Assembly (NCBI GenBank): GCA_049273695.1
Contig: JBASRE010000013.1
Span: forward strand, 62,001-126,000
Direction of reading: 5' to 3'
Length of the DNA: 64,000 bases
Origin: UBA11740 sp049273695
GTDB lineage: Bacteria; Acidobacteriota; Blastocatellia; Pyrinomonadales; Pyrinomonadaceae
The notes under the pieces are model-generated. The model worked only from the letters and a program-made list of their open reading frames with translations. It was not told where the DNA came from and searched no databases. The translations under genes and the position numbers were made by a program. This document shows positions 7,570 to 16,052 of this stretch, piece after piece. The stretch's first letter is position 1, and each line of letters opens with the position of its first letter.

Positions 7570-8703
7570 TTATTTCGCGCACTTTGGAAACGGCTTTTCA
7601 AGTTGCGCATCGATTAGCGTGTCGCCGATTGCACAGATTTCCACGCGCTTCACGGCCGGAAACTGTCGGGCGGACATCTCGATGGCTTTAGCAAAGATGA
7701 ACGGACCTTGCGAACCGTAGTTCGTGGCTCCGGCGGGCTGCGAGAACTTGACCAACGCGACACCATTCTTCAAGGTGACTCCTTCCAATCTCATCCCAAA
7801 CGTGGGCAAGCTGAGTCCGCGATCTTCCTCTTCCTTTGAAAGAGTCGTAGCGAACAACCAACCCATCGTCATTTCGAGCACATTGTCCCCGATGCTTCGT
7901 CGCGTGACGGCGACCAACTGGATATCGGGTTTATCGCTGTTCGGGTTCCATAGATAAATCTTCGTTGTTCGTGACTTGGGTGACCGGCTCGGAGCATTAA
8001 GGTTTGGACGCCGGTTGTAGATCACTCGATTGCGGAGTAAACGTTTCAGATCGTGAGTCTCAGTTTTGTAGGGGGTGACTTTCGTGTTTTGGATCACTTG
8101 ATTGGAAGGACGCTGTGGCCAGCCTCCTCGCTCGTGGTTGATTGCTACAAAATCGCCCGCGCGATACATCGCGATGGTGATGCTGTCACCATTGATTGCC
8201 GTTACCTCGGCCCACCGGCGAAAGAAGACTTCGCCACGCTTAGGATCGACGACGGCAAAGTATGATCCGCCCAACCCGCCATCACTCATAGCCACCAGCA
8301 AGACGGTTGCGCCGGTGCTCGTCTTAACTTCCTGGACAGCGTTTATGCCCACGATCTCAGAGAGAATCTTTCGGATTGAGCGAGTCGCAACGTTGTAAAT
8401 CCGCAGTGACTGGCCTTCGTTCTCGAAGCCTCCCGCGCCGTCGTGACTAGAGAAGACGACGTCACGTCCGTCGTTGATCAGCCAGGCCTCAAACGCCTCG
8501 TCGTAGATCTTGCGTTCACGTCCCGCGACGGTGATGTAGAGCTTTCCGCCTGTCGAAGTCGCCGTGTCTACCACCCGAAAACTTGAAGCTGTGGCGCGGG
8601 CGGCTGACGGCTGGCCGGACTTCGCATATAGCGGCAGGACGGCTAAATGAGAAGCTGTTAAGAGCGCCAAAGCCAGACTCATCAAGCGTAGTTTGTGTAG
8701 CAT
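7570..8703 (-). CDS. Secreted protein with C-terminal GerMN-like domain
   Basis: 377 residues. ATG at 8703 is preferred over GTG at 8715 because GAGGGA lies seven bases before it. A signal peptide (LMSLALALLTASHLAVLPLY) is followed by a ~220-residue beta-rich region containing motifs such as KLYITVAGRERKIYDEAFEA and LRIYNVATRSIRKIL, suggestive of propeller-like repeats. The last ~100 residues (GWLFATTLSKEEEDRGLSLP, GVTLKNGVALVKFSQPA, FPAVKRVEICAIGDTL) fit the GerMN domain of spore and sporulation-related lipoproteins, which is also widespread in non-sporulating bacteria. Its exact role is unknown; a periplasmic or envelope location is likely. Confidence 0.7.
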   Translation of the reverse strand: MLHKLRLMSLALALLTASHLAVLPLYAKSGQPSAARATASSFRVVDTATSTGGKLYITVAGRERKIYDEAFEAWLINDGRDVVFSSHDGAGGFENEGQSLRIYNVATRSIRKILSEIVGINAVQEVKTSTGATVLLVAMSDGGLGGSYFAVVDPKRGEVFFRRWAEVTAINGDSITIAMYRAGDFVAINHERGGWPQRPSNQVIQNTKVTPYKTETHDLKRLLRNRVIYNRRPNLNAPSRSPKSRTTKIYLWNPNSDKPDIQLVAVTRRSIGDNVLEMTMGWLFATTLSKEEEDRGLSLPTFGMRLEGVTLKNGVALVKFSQPAGATNYGSQGPFIFAKAIEMSARQFPAVKRVEICAIGDTLIDAQLEKPFPKCAK

Positions 8704-8795
8704 CCATTCCCTCACTAGGTGGCGGTGATTATTTGAAGAAGCGGGTTGAGGTTAACAAATGCGTCGGCCGCCCGCACCTGTAGTGTCCTGATTTG

Positions 8796-8897
8796 CTTTT
8801 CTCTGTGCGTGCTCTGTGGTCCTCGCTGACTCTGTGGTGGTGTTTCCTAAAGATAATTCACCACGGAGACACTGAGTCACACAGAGTCCCACAGAGA
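8796..8897. repeat. Inverted repeat of CTCTGTG-type low-complexity arms
   Basis: The left arm (8796-8845) is built from repeats of CTCTGTG/CTGTGG and the right arm (8861-8897) from CACGGAGACACTGAGTCACA and ACACAGAG, so the two can fold on each other. A second copy lies at 27848-27945. The remaining gap up to lpxD shows nothing else. Confidence 0.65.
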
Positions 8898-8986
8898 TTT
8901 TGAAATTGGGACACAACGCCCGCACCTGCTGGTTCGCGGTTCTCGGGCACTGCGTTGTACTATCTGCGATTCACGATCCAATTGGT

Positions 8987-10039
8987 ATGGCTGAAAACGA
9001 GAAACGAGTCTCGGAACTATCTGACCACGTTGGCGGTACAGTCGTCGGCGACTGCGAGGTTGTGATTCTCCGCGTGAACAGCCTCGAGGCTGCGGGCGAA
9101 GGAGACATCGCCTACGTTGAGGACGAAAAGTTCTTTGAAGCCGCGGCGCGCACGAATGCGTCGTGTGTGATCGTCCCGGAAAGCGCCGCCTTAGAGCTGC
9201 CATGTCAGATCAAAGTGAAGAAGCCGAAGCTGGCGTTCGCTTTGATCGCCGAGATTCTGCATCCGCCCAATCGCCGGGAGTCGGACGCTCATCCATCAGC
9301 GGTGATTGCCGACACCGCTGACGTTGCGTTGACCGCATTTGTCGGACCCCACGTGACTATTGGCGATGGCAGCACGATCGGCACCGGCACTCAAATTCTC
9401 TCAGGCGTCACGATCTGCGACAACGTTTCGATCGGCAGCGACTGTGTAATTCATCCAAACGTCGTCATTTACCACGATGTGACGATTGGCGATCGAGTAA
9501 TTCTGCACGCCGGTGTCGTCATCGGCGCTGACGGATTCGGCTACGTGCGTGGCGAGGAAAGCCATCACAAGTTTCCGCAGATCGGCACAGTAGTCATCGA
9601 AGACGACGTTGAGTTGGGCGCCAACACCTGTGTCGACCGGGCGGCGCTCGGCCGGACGCGCATTGGCAAAGGTACAAAGCTCGACAACATGGTGCATGTC
9701 GGCCACAACTGTGACATTGGCGAACGCGTCGTAATTGCCGCCCAAACCGGCATCAGCGGCAGCGTCACGATCGAAGACGACTGCGTCATCGGCGGCCAGG
9801 TCGGTTTCGGCGATCACATTCACGTCCAGAGCGGCGCAATCATCGGCTCGAAAGCCGGAATCCTGCCGGGAAAGATCGTTCGGCCCGGCGTCTGGTGGGG
9901 AATTCCGATTCAGCCGCTGGACGAATACAAGCGGCTCAATGCGCACATAAGTCGCCTGCCGCACATTCGCGAAGAATTGAAGAACTTGAACGAGCGCGTG
10001 AAAAATTTGGAAGGGGAAAGCTCAGAAGGCAACGAGTAG
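8987..10039 (+). CDS. lpxD: UDP-3-O-acylglucosamine N-acyltransferase
   Basis: LpxD adds the N-linked acyl chain to UDP-3-O-acylglucosamine in lipid A synthesis, so the cell should have an outer membrane. The 350-residue product has the N-terminal uridine-binding domain (GDCEVVILRVNSLEAAGEGD), then a long left-handed beta-helix of hexapeptide repeats (VTIGDGSTIGTG, ISIGSDC-type turns). The catalytic His lies in the HVGHNCDIG loop (~residues 234-242), and a C-terminal helix ends the protein. The ATG at 8987 fits the family N-terminus; an in-frame ATG at 8900 would start inside the upstream repeat. No other lpx genes are adjacent. Confidence 0.93.
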   Translation: MAENEKRVSELSDHVGGTVVGDCEVVILRVNSLEAAGEGDIAYVEDEKFFEAAARTNASCVIVPESAALELPCQIKVKKPKLAFALIAEILHPPNRRESDAHPSAVIADTADVALTAFVGPHVTIGDGSTIGTGTQILSGVTICDNVSIGSDCVIHPNVVIYHDVTIGDRVILHAGVVIGADGFGYVRGEESHHKFPQIGTVVIEDDVELGANTCVDRAALGRTRIGKGTKLDNMVHVGHNCDIGERVVIAAQTGISGSVTIEDDCVIGGQVGFGDHIHVQSGAIIGSKAGILPGKIVRPGVWWGIPIQPLDEYKRLNAHISRLPHIREELKNLNERVKNLEGESSEGNE

Positions 10040-10066
10040 CAGCGAAGAGATCATCGTTCTGGAAGA

Positions 10067-10121
10067 AGGTACGCACCCCTCTGGGGTGCCGTTGAAAGCA
10101 CGCGAGAGGCGTGCGCACCAT
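10067..10121. repeat. Palindromic repeat pair, GGTACGCACGCC family
   Basis: GGTACGCACCCCTCTGGGGTGC and GCACGCGAGAGGCGTGCGCACC form two hairpins that also pair end to end. It lies just after lpxD and could act as a transcript end. Confidence 0.7.
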
Positions 10122-10145
10122 CAGGAAAACGCGACAATCTTCCTT

Positions 10146-10260
10146 CGAATCAGAAACTGGAAATCAGCATTGCACTTTCCATAAAAACTCTGGAACGAGA
10201 CGCGTCATTCTCCAGAAAATTTTTGGAATAAGACACGCAAATTTCCAGAAAAAAAGTCGT
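10146..10260. promoter_or_regulatory. 33-bp-period array of TCCA-N9-TGGA dyads next to a perfect -35 box
   Basis: TGGAA recurs at 10158, 10191 and 10224, and CCA at 10179, 10212 and 10245: an exact 33-bp period over about 3.5 units. The best unit is the palindrome TCCAGAAAATTTTTGGA, and each unit ends in AGACRCG. The array stops at TTGACA (10260-10265), a perfect -35 box for the gene starting at 10344; the -10 is weak, as at activated promoters. This looks like an iterated operator spaced by three helical turns. Confidence 0.5.
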
Positions 10261-10343
10261 TGACAACCAACTTGCCGGTGCGCGAATCTGAGTTCCCAGC
10301 TTCGCACTCCCGCGAAGTTATTTCCCCTCGGTTACAAGCAATC

Positions 10344-11573
10344 ATGAAAACTCCAGCGACCCTTTTTCTCGTCACGCTCTTACTCTCCGCCTTCACCTGC
10401 GCATCCGCTCAATCAGTTTCCCAGCAAACGCGACCGCGAACTGTTTCGGCGAAGCCCACACCGGTTAACGTCGCGAATCATACGCGTACGAAACAGGAAC
10501 CGGTACAGAAGTCCGCTGTTGAAAGTCCAAACAAATCCAACGGAAACCATCTGGCGCCCAATCGCATTCGCGCGCGCATTGACGAAGCCAAACGCATGTT
10601 CAAGAGCCGGCCGCATCCCACGGCAATGACTTCTCCAGCGCTCTTTTACGTGACGATTGCGGCGATGGTGCCGAACAATTCGCACATACACCTGATTCGC
10701 ATTCCGAAAGAAACGTTCCTGAAAAAAGGCTCTGAGCTTCCGTCGATTTCGAACCTCGGATTGCCGGTGACCGTCCGCATCCTGCGGGCAAATGGCGTCA
10801 ACACAGCGGTTACGATTTTCGATGAAAAGAACCGCGCGCTGATGCCGCTGGTTGTCGAATATCCGATTGAGCGCAAGGGCGTCTTTCATGAAATGGCGTA
10901 CTACACGTCCGCGCATCCGGCTTTGTTGAGCGTCGATCTCACCAAGCAGGGACAGCTTTACGTAAACTCGATGGTTGACCTCGCGGCGAAACGCCTTAAA
11001 TCCAAAGGCTTTTCCGTCGCGCCGCATCTCGTGGAGATCGCGAAGAAGCTTTGCATTGTCGAGCACGTCGATCACGACCGCTTCCGCAACGAAAACCGGA
11101 TTGCGCTCTACGATGAGATTTATTCGCTGTACGCACTGAACGAACTCGACACGTATCGGTTTTCGGTGAGCTCAGCCGGCGCGGGCGGCATGGTACAAAT
11201 GATTCCCTGGACTTACAGGCTGATGCGCACGCGTCACGGGGCTATCGGGCTGAATCCCGACTTCGTGCTGGGCATGCGCAATCACGGCAACGCGCTCGAA
11301 GCGATGCTGCTCTACATGCAGGACACCTGGAGCGATCTGGTGGCCAATGAAGAAGTGCAAGCCGGACTCGAATCAAAGCAGATCACTCCACATGAGTTGA
11401 TGGCGGCAGGCTACAACTCGAACGCGGCGAAGATTCCTGGTTACATTCGGCGCGGCGGGACGAGCGGCTGGAAAACGCTGATTCCACGCGAGACACAGAT
11501 ATATCTCCAGATCTATCACTCGTTCGATACGCTGATGAGGGCGAAAGCGAATCACGCGCGCAAGCGGCGTTAG
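10344..11573 (+). CDS. Secreted lytic-transglycosylase-like protein
   Basis: 409 residues with a signal peptide (MKTPATLFLVTLLLSAFTCA, then SAQ); the ATG at 10344 is chosen because the longer frame from 10260 would overlap the -35 box. The middle region (~90-230) is a beta domain of unknown type (ALFYVTIAAMVPNNSHIHLI). The C-terminal ~150 residues resemble the SLT fold: a Glu-rich helix (NENRIALYDEIYSLYALNE), then SSAGAGGMVQMIPWTYRLM and MAAGYNSNAAKIPGYI, matching the S-AGA-G--Q--P and A-YN signatures of peptidoglycan-cleaving transglycosylases. The catalytic Glu is not certain. Likely acts on the cell wall in the periplasm. Confidence 0.7.
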   Translation: MKTPATLFLVTLLLSAFTCASAQSVSQQTRPRTVSAKPTPVNVANHTRTKQEPVQKSAVESPNKSNGNHLAPNRIRARIDEAKRMFKSRPHPTAMTSPALFYVTIAAMVPNNSHIHLIRIPKETFLKKGSELPSISNLGLPVTVRILRANGVNTAVTIFDEKNRALMPLVVEYPIERKGVFHEMAYYTSAHPALLSVDLTKQGQLYVNSMVDLAAKRLKSKGFSVAPHLVEIAKKLCIVEHVDHDRFRNENRIALYDEIYSLYALNELDTYRFSVSSAGAGGMVQMIPWTYRLMRTRHGAIGLNPDFVLGMRNHGNALEAMLLYMQDTWSDLVANEEVQAGLESKQITPHELMAAGYNSNAAKIPGYIRRGGTSGWKTLIPRETQIYLQIYHSFDTLMRAKANHARKRR

Positions 11574-11633
11574 TGGCACAGACTTCAGTCTGTGGTGCCA
11601 CATCAAGAATCACAGACTAAAGTCTGTGCCACA
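11574..11633. repeat. Palindrome pair, CACAGACT-AGTCTGTG family
   Basis: TGGCACAGACTTCAGTCTGTG (11574-11594) and CACAGACTAAAGTCTGTGCC (from 11611) face each other around a short spacer. A second copy lies at 38124-38180. Confidence 0.75.
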
Positions 11634-11740
11634 TGAACCGAACGCCTGGCGAAAACGCCGGGCGTTTTTCGTTTTGCGCTTTCGTGGACTTTCAACTATC
11701 TTGGCCGTCCACCCCAAAATCCGGACGAGGAGCCGCAAAG

Positions 11741-12910
11741 ATGAAGCGAACTGTTCTTAAGCTTACTGCTGTAACGCTGTCGGCGATTGCAGTGTTCGTA
11801 ATCTCAAACCGCAACACGCAGGCGGAGCTTGGCGCCGCGCCCGTTGCGCCCCAGGACAAACCGGTCGAGCAGGTGCGAAAGAACATCAAGGTGCTCACCG
11901 GACTGCCGGATTCACAGCTAATTCCGGTGATGAATTTTATGTCCGCGTCATTGGGGCGGCGCTGTAACTTTTGTCACATTACCGACAAGGGTCGGGATGG
12001 GTTCGCCCTCGATGACAAGCCGGAGAAGAACACGGCGCGCGAAATGATCAAGATGGTAATGGGCCTGCACAAGCAGACCTTCCCCGGCGCCGCCGAGATC
12101 AGTTGCTTCACCTGTCATCGCGGACAGCAGCATCCGGTGAGTGTGCCGCCGCTGCCGCTCCCTACTCCCTTGCCGAGACCGTCCGCGAGCCCAGCGGCGA
12201 CCACCGGTGCGGCTCCGACTCAACCATCTGGCCCTCCGTCGCCACAGCCAACTCCTACTGCTGATGAACTCTACAACAAGTACATCGCGGCGATCGGCGG
12301 TCAGGCGAACGTGGATAAGATCAAGTCGCGCACGGTCAAGGGAAGCGTGGCCCAACCGAACGGGACTGTCACCTTTGATATTTCGCAAAGCGCGCCCGAC
12401 AAATTTCATATCACGGCGACGACTCCGGGCGGCGCGTTCGAACGCGGCTTCAACGGCAGCGTTGGCTGGGAGAAGGGCCCACAAGGCGTGCGAGCGCTTG
12501 CACCTGCTGAAGTAGCGCAGTTGCAAAACTCCATCAGCTTGTTACGCCACATCCGTCTGAAAGAACAGTTCACCAGCATGCGCTCTCGCGGCATCCAGAT
12601 GATCGGTGACCGAAGGGCTCACCTCGTCATCGGCACAACCGCCGACAACCGGCAAGAACGACTCTTCTTTGACGCTGAAACTGGCTTGCTCCTGCGCCGA
12701 ATCTCTTACATGAACACGCTGCTGGGGCTGATTCCGGACCAGATCGATTTCGAAGATTACCGCGACGTCGATGGCGTGAAATTTCCGTTCACGATCCGCT
12801 TGTCTTCAATCGAAGTCGGCAATCCCATTTCGACGCGCACTTTTTCCGAAATGAAACTAAACGTGGCGGTGGATGAAGGAAAGTTCAACATGCCCGCGGC
12901 GACTCCGTAA
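11741..12910 (+). CDS. Two-haem c-type cytochrome (reaction-centre cytochrome family) fused to a LolA-like domain
   Basis: 389 residues with an N-terminal signal or anchor segment (LKLTAVTLSAIAVFVIS). Two CXXCH haem sites are seen, CNFCH (75-79) and CFTCH (122-126), with the spacing and the NFMSASLGRRCNFCH context of the photosynthetic reaction-centre cytochrome family, which is abundant in acidobacteria without reaction centres. A Pro-rich linker (~133-180) joins a C-terminal ~200-residue beta domain (DELYNKYIAAIGGQANVDKI, FDAETGLLLRRISY, PDQIDFEDYRDVDGVKFPF) like LolA/outer-membrane lipoprotein sorting folds. It should sit in the periplasm and take part in electron transfer; the partner is unknown. 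Confidence 0.82.
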   Translation: MKRTVLKLTAVTLSAIAVFVISNRNTQAELGAAPVAPQDKPVEQVRKNIKVLTGLPDSQLIPVMNFMSASLGRRCNFCHITDKGRDGFALDDKPEKNTAREMIKMVMGLHKQTFPGAAEISCFTCHRGQQHPVSVPPLPLPTPLPRPSASPAATTGAAPTQPSGPPSPQPTPTADELYNKYIAAIGGQANVDKIKSRTVKGSVAQPNGTVTFDISQSAPDKFHITATTPGGAFERGFNGSVGWEKGPQGVRALAPAEVAQLQNSISLLRHIRLKEQFTSMRSRGIQMIGDRRAHLVIGTTADNRQERLFFDAETGLLLRRISYMNTLLGLIPDQIDFEDYRDVDGVKFPFTIRLSSIEVGNPISTRTFSEMKLNVAVDEGKFNMPAATP

Positions 12911-12912
12911 CC

Positions 12913-13563
12913 ATGACAACTGAGGAACAACCACAACCGGCACCGGTGCGCGTCAGCATCATCGCGCGCCTCGTGCCTGCGCTTTCATACGCGTTGCCGG
13001 CCCTTGGGGCCGGAGTTAGCGCGATGCTTCTTTTGAGTGTGCTGCGCGCAATGCGCAATGCCGAAGGCGCCGGGATCGGCGCGGTTGCAGCCGGCATTTC
13101 GGAGGCGAACGTCGCTATTCTCGTCACTCTGTACCTGGCTATCGTTGTCGGCGGCGCCGGTGTGGTGATCGGTCTGGTGCGATTGTTCACCACAACGACC
13201 ACGGCGTCACCTTCCGCGTGGTACTACTTGATTGCGGGAATCCTGGGCCTCATGCCAATGTTCGCGCTCTGGCGCGCGCAATCACTTCTGTTGAACGCGA
13301 TCTTTCCGCATTCAACCGGAGCCGGAGTTTCCGAGGTGGCCGGTCAAATAACTTTCTTCTCGATTGTCGCGGTTGTCGTGGGAGGCGTGAGCATCCTGAT
13401 TCTACTGGCAAGCGCGTTCGTTCCCTTGCCCGCGATACTGCACGCAAAAAGGAAATGGGCTCCTCTTATCGCACTGCTGGTTATGGAGACTGCGATTATT
13501 GCGATGACTGTCGTCTATCACCTGCGGACGGCGTGGCTTTACAGCGGCTTCCGCGACTATTGA
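12913..13563 (+). CDS. Multi-pass membrane protein of unknown function
   Basis: 216 residues, starting two bases after the cytochrome stop, so surely cotranscribed with it. A short soluble N-terminus is followed by about five hydrophobic segments (SYALPALGAGVSAMLLLSVL, ANVAILVTLYLAIVVGGAGV, WYYLIAGILGLMPMFALW, ITFFSIVAVVVGGVSILILL, APLIALLVMETAIIAMTVVY). I do not recognise a family. The tight link to the cytochrome suggests a role in the membrane near an electron-transfer protein, but that is inference only. Confidence 0.75.
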   Translation: MTTEEQPQPAPVRVSIIARLVPALSYALPALGAGVSAMLLLSVLRAMRNAEGAGIGAVAAGISEANVAILVTLYLAIVVGGAGVVIGLVRLFTTTTTASPSAWYYLIAGILGLMPMFALWRAQSLLLNAIFPHSTGAGVSEVAGQITFFSIVAVVVGGVSILILLASAFVPLPAILHAKRKWAPLIALLVMETAIIAMTVVYHLRTAWLYSGFRDY

Positions 13564-13595
13564 TCGCGAAGTTTGAGATCGCGCACAAGCAAAAC

Positions 13596-14534
13596 CTAAG
13601 TATCGCGCGCCAACAACGCCGCGCCCACAGAGACCGCATTCACACCCAACTCGCCGGCAACAATCTTCGTCGATTCAAAGCAGGGTTGGAATGACCGCCT
13701 GCCGGCTTCCTTCATGATCGGCGCAAGGATCAGCTCGCCCGCACCCATCACCGCACCACCGAGAACGATCCGCTGCGGACTCAGCAGATTGATAATGCCG
13801 GAAACAGCGGTGCCAATGAATTTGCCCGTGCGTTCGATCATCATGATCGAGAAGTCGTCACCGTTGGTCGCCTCGTGAGCCAGGTCAGCCGCGGTAAAGT
13901 CGTCGCGGATCGCGAGCCGTGACAACGAAGAGGTTGAGTCGCGATTCAGACGCTCCCGCGCCCGCCGCGCAATGTTTGGCGCTGATGCTACTGTCTCGAG
14001 GCACCCAATGTTGCCGCACTCGCACTGGATCCCGTCGGGATTGATCATGGTGTGGCCAATTTCGCCGGCGCATCCTGACGAGCCTGTCCAAAGCTTTCCG
14101 TTGACGATGAACGCGCCGCCAACATTGTCGCCAATGTAAATGTAAAAGAAATCGAGCGCATCGCGGGCCGCGCCGGCGTGCAACTCCCCGTAGGCTGCCG
14201 CGTTCGCATCGTTCTCAAGCTCGAGCTTGGTGCCAATGGCTTTCGTCAATTCCGCATGCAAATCGGCGCCGACAAACGACGGCATACCGGTCGAAAGCAG
14301 CACGCGATCAGCGTCGCGATTGACGAGACCAGGCACGGCCAGTCCGACGCATTGAATGTCGCCGGCTTCGCGCAAAGTCGAAACCAGGGCAGCCAGGTCG
14401 GAGATTAAGGTGTCTGATTGATAAGGCGCTTCGCGTCTGGCGACGACTTCGCCGTCCGCGGAGACGACGGCTGCGCGCATCAAGCTCGGCGCGACTTCTA
14501 CACCGGCAAATAAGTTATTGGAGGAAGCAGACAT
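13596..14534 (-). CDS. ROK family sugar kinase (glucokinase-like)
   Basis: 312 residues from ATG 14534 (GTG 14540 is possible). The N-terminal phosphate-binding region is FAGVEVAPSLMRAAVVSADG. The ROK signature GEIGHTMINPDG with the zinc site CECGNIGCLE lies in the centre (~residues 155-185), and the Asp of LENDANAAAYGE is the expected catalytic-loop context. ROK proteins phosphorylate glucose or amino sugars using ATP. There is no N-terminal helix-turn-helix, so this should be a kinase and not a repressor. The sugar cannot be told from the sequence. The next minus-strand neighbour is distant, so it is probably monocistronic. Confidence 0.88.
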   Translation of the reverse strand: MSASSNNLFAGVEVAPSLMRAAVVSADGEVVARREAPYQSDTLISDLAALVSTLREAGDIQCVGLAVPGLVNRDADRVLLSTGMPSFVGADLHAELTKAIGTKLELENDANAAAYGELHAGAARDALDFFYIYIGDNVGGAFIVNGKLWTGSSGCAGEIGHTMINPDGIQCECGNIGCLETVASAPNIARRARERLNRDSTSSLSRLAIRDDFTAADLAHEATNGDDFSIMMIERTGKFIGTAVSGIINLLSPQRIVLGGAVMGAGELILAPIMKEAGRRSFQPCFESTKIVAGELGVNAVSVGAALLARDT

Positions 14535-14649
14535 AGGCACAGGTTCTTTCGAATGAATTAGTGCGGGCAGGAATTTCGCGGCGATCTTATGCGACGCGTG
14601 TTAGGCTGTCAAACGGCGTCTGGTGCGTGTAGAATTGCCCGCGAATTCA

Positions 14650-15153
14650 ATGGTCGCGGCAAGTCAAACCAATTCAGAGTTCCCCCGACTCAAGAAGATC
14701 CTGCTGCCAACGGACTTCAGCGGCTGTGCGAATTATGCGCTGCCGTACGCGGCGGCCATCGCGCGCGCGACAAACGCGCAGATCATTTGCGTTCACGTCG
14801 TCGAGCCGGTAGTGCCCGCGGTCGGTTACACGGGGCTCGCCGATCCGATGCCGATTGCAGACATCAGTGAACAGCTCGAAGATTCGGCTGAGCGTCAATT
14901 GCCAAAGCTGGCTGAGTGTGAAGAGTGCAGCGGCCTCAACGTCGAAGAAGTGATCGTGCACGGTGATGCGGCCGCCGAAATCGTTCGCGTCGCCTCTGAA
15001 CAGGAAGTGGATTTGATCGTGATTTCTTCGCACGGCCGCACCGGGTTTGGCCGAATCATTTTCGGATCGACCGCCGAATCAGTGGTGCGCCATGCCAGTT
15101 GCCCCGTGCTCGTCGTCAAGCCCCCACCAGAGGAGGAAACGGAGGAACAGTGA
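14650..15153 (+). CDS. Universal stress protein (UspA family)
   Basis: A single ~150-residue Usp domain: KKILLPTDFSGCANYALPYA at the N-terminus and the ATP-binding signature G-x2-G-x9-G-S in GRTGFGRIIFGSTAESVV, ending in CPVLVVKPP. This is the ATP-binding UspA type, thought to help survival under stress. ATG at 14650 is given as start (167 residues); GTG at 14623 is in frame and would add nine residues. No clear ribosome binding site supports either. An acidic tail (EEETEEQ) ends the protein. Confidence 0.88.
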   Translation: MVAASQTNSEFPRLKKILLPTDFSGCANYALPYAAAIARATNAQIICVHVVEPVVPAVGYTGLADPMPIADISEQLEDSAERQLPKLAECEECSGLNVEEVIVHGDAAAEIVRVASEQEVDLIVISSHGRTGFGRIIFGSTAESVVRHASCPVLVVKPPPEEETEEQ

Positions 15154-15262
15154 GCGGTGGGCAGTGAGCAGTTGAAAGCTCTCACTCTTCCGTAAATCGC
15201 TGCCAATGCGAATGCTCTTCTAGTTCGAACTGCTCACTGCACCCTGCCCACTGCCCACTCTT
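15150..15262. repeat. Inverted repeat of GTGAGCAG / CACTGCCC heptamer-like arms
   Basis: The left arm reads GTGAGCGGTGGGCAGTGAGC and the right arm (15231-15260) CTGCTCACTGCACCCTGCCC and CACTGCCCAC, so they can fold on each other around a ~60-nt spacer. The arm motif is the same as the tandem GAGCAGT run at 43724-43767. Confidence 0.65.
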
Positions 15263-15264
15263 TT

Positions 15265-15951
15265 ATGACCAGCCTCGACTTCCTTTCACAACTGATCGAG
15301 CAGTATGGCCTCTACGCGGTGTTCTTCCTCGTAATGATCGAGGGCGACATAACGTTGCTGATGGCCGGCGTGCTCGCGCACAGCGCTTTCTTCGGCGACT
15401 CGGCGACGGCCAGCTTCGCGCGCGTGCTGGTGTGGGGAACTCTCGGCGGTGTCGCGAGCGACAATCTCGCGTATCTCGCGGGGCGCGCGTTCGGAAAGAC
15501 GGTTCGCAACTTTCGTTTTTATCGCAGTTCGAAAGAGAGAATGCAGCGGCTCACGGATCGTTTCGGCACGCTCTCGATTTTTCTGTCGAAGTACATCTAC
15601 GGATTGCGTTGGGCGTCATGCACATTCTATGGCGTCGCGCACATGCCTTACGTGCGGTTCCTGCTGTTGTCGCTCGCGAGCTGCTTCGTTTGGGTGCTGA
15701 TTCTCAGCGGCATCGGGTTTTTCTTCAGCACCGCCGTCATGGGACTGCTCGGCGATTTCCGAAGACTGGGCAAAGCGCTGCTCGTGATTGTCATCGTCGG
15801 CATCCTCGGATTCTATTTGGTCAAGCGCGTTTGGCTCTCGAAGAAGGTTGAAGAAGCCGAGCCGGAGAAGCTACACGAGATCGAACATGCCGCGATCGAA
15901 GGCTTGAAGGATTTGAAGGACGAAATTCGCGAGAAGATTCACCTGAAATAA
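15265..15951 (+). CDS. DedA family membrane protein
   Basis: 228 residues of the DedA/VTT (SNARE-associated) family, integral membrane proteins implicated in lipid flipping and proton-dependent homeostasis. Visible features are the N-terminal re-entrant-type segment (YGLYAVFFLVMIEGDITLLM), the family-typical gap region with GVASDNLAYLAGRAFGK, the basic loop (SKERMQRLTDRFGTLSIFLS), the conserved KYIYGLRWASCTFYGVAHM and two C-terminal membrane helices ending near residue 190. A charged cytoplasmic tail rich in Glu and Lys follows. The start at 15265 lies just after the repeat. Confidence 0.88.
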   Translation: MTSLDFLSQLIEQYGLYAVFFLVMIEGDITLLMAGVLAHSAFFGDSATASFARVLVWGTLGGVASDNLAYLAGRAFGKTVRNFRFYRSSKERMQRLTDRFGTLSIFLSKYIYGLRWASCTFYGVAHMPYVRFLLLSLASCFVWVLILSGIGFFFSTAVMGLLGDFRRLGKALLVIVIVGILGFYLVKRVWLSKKVEEAEPEKLHEIEHAAIEGLKDLKDEIREKIHLK

Positions 15952-15957
15952 AACCGA

Positions 15958-16044
15958 GCTTTGTACTTTGTACTTTGATCTTTGGCTGCGCTTGGTACCT
16001 AAATTAGGCGAAGACAAAGAACAAAGATCAAAGTACCAAGTACT
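15958..16044. repeat. Inverted repeat of TTTGTAC / GTACAAA low-complexity arms
   Basis: Left arm TTTGTACTTTGTACTTTGAT (from 15959) and right arm AAAGATCAAAGTACCAAGTA (to 16043). The long imperfect hairpin can form because each arm is a short-period tandem repeat. A second copy lies at 20925-21046. Confidence 0.7.
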
Positions 16045-16052
16045 AATCATTC

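Noticed and set aside
8900..8986. N-terminal extension of LpxD from an ATG at 8900
   Set aside because: It lies in the repeat-flanking DNA, has no ribosome site and does not fit the family N-terminus.
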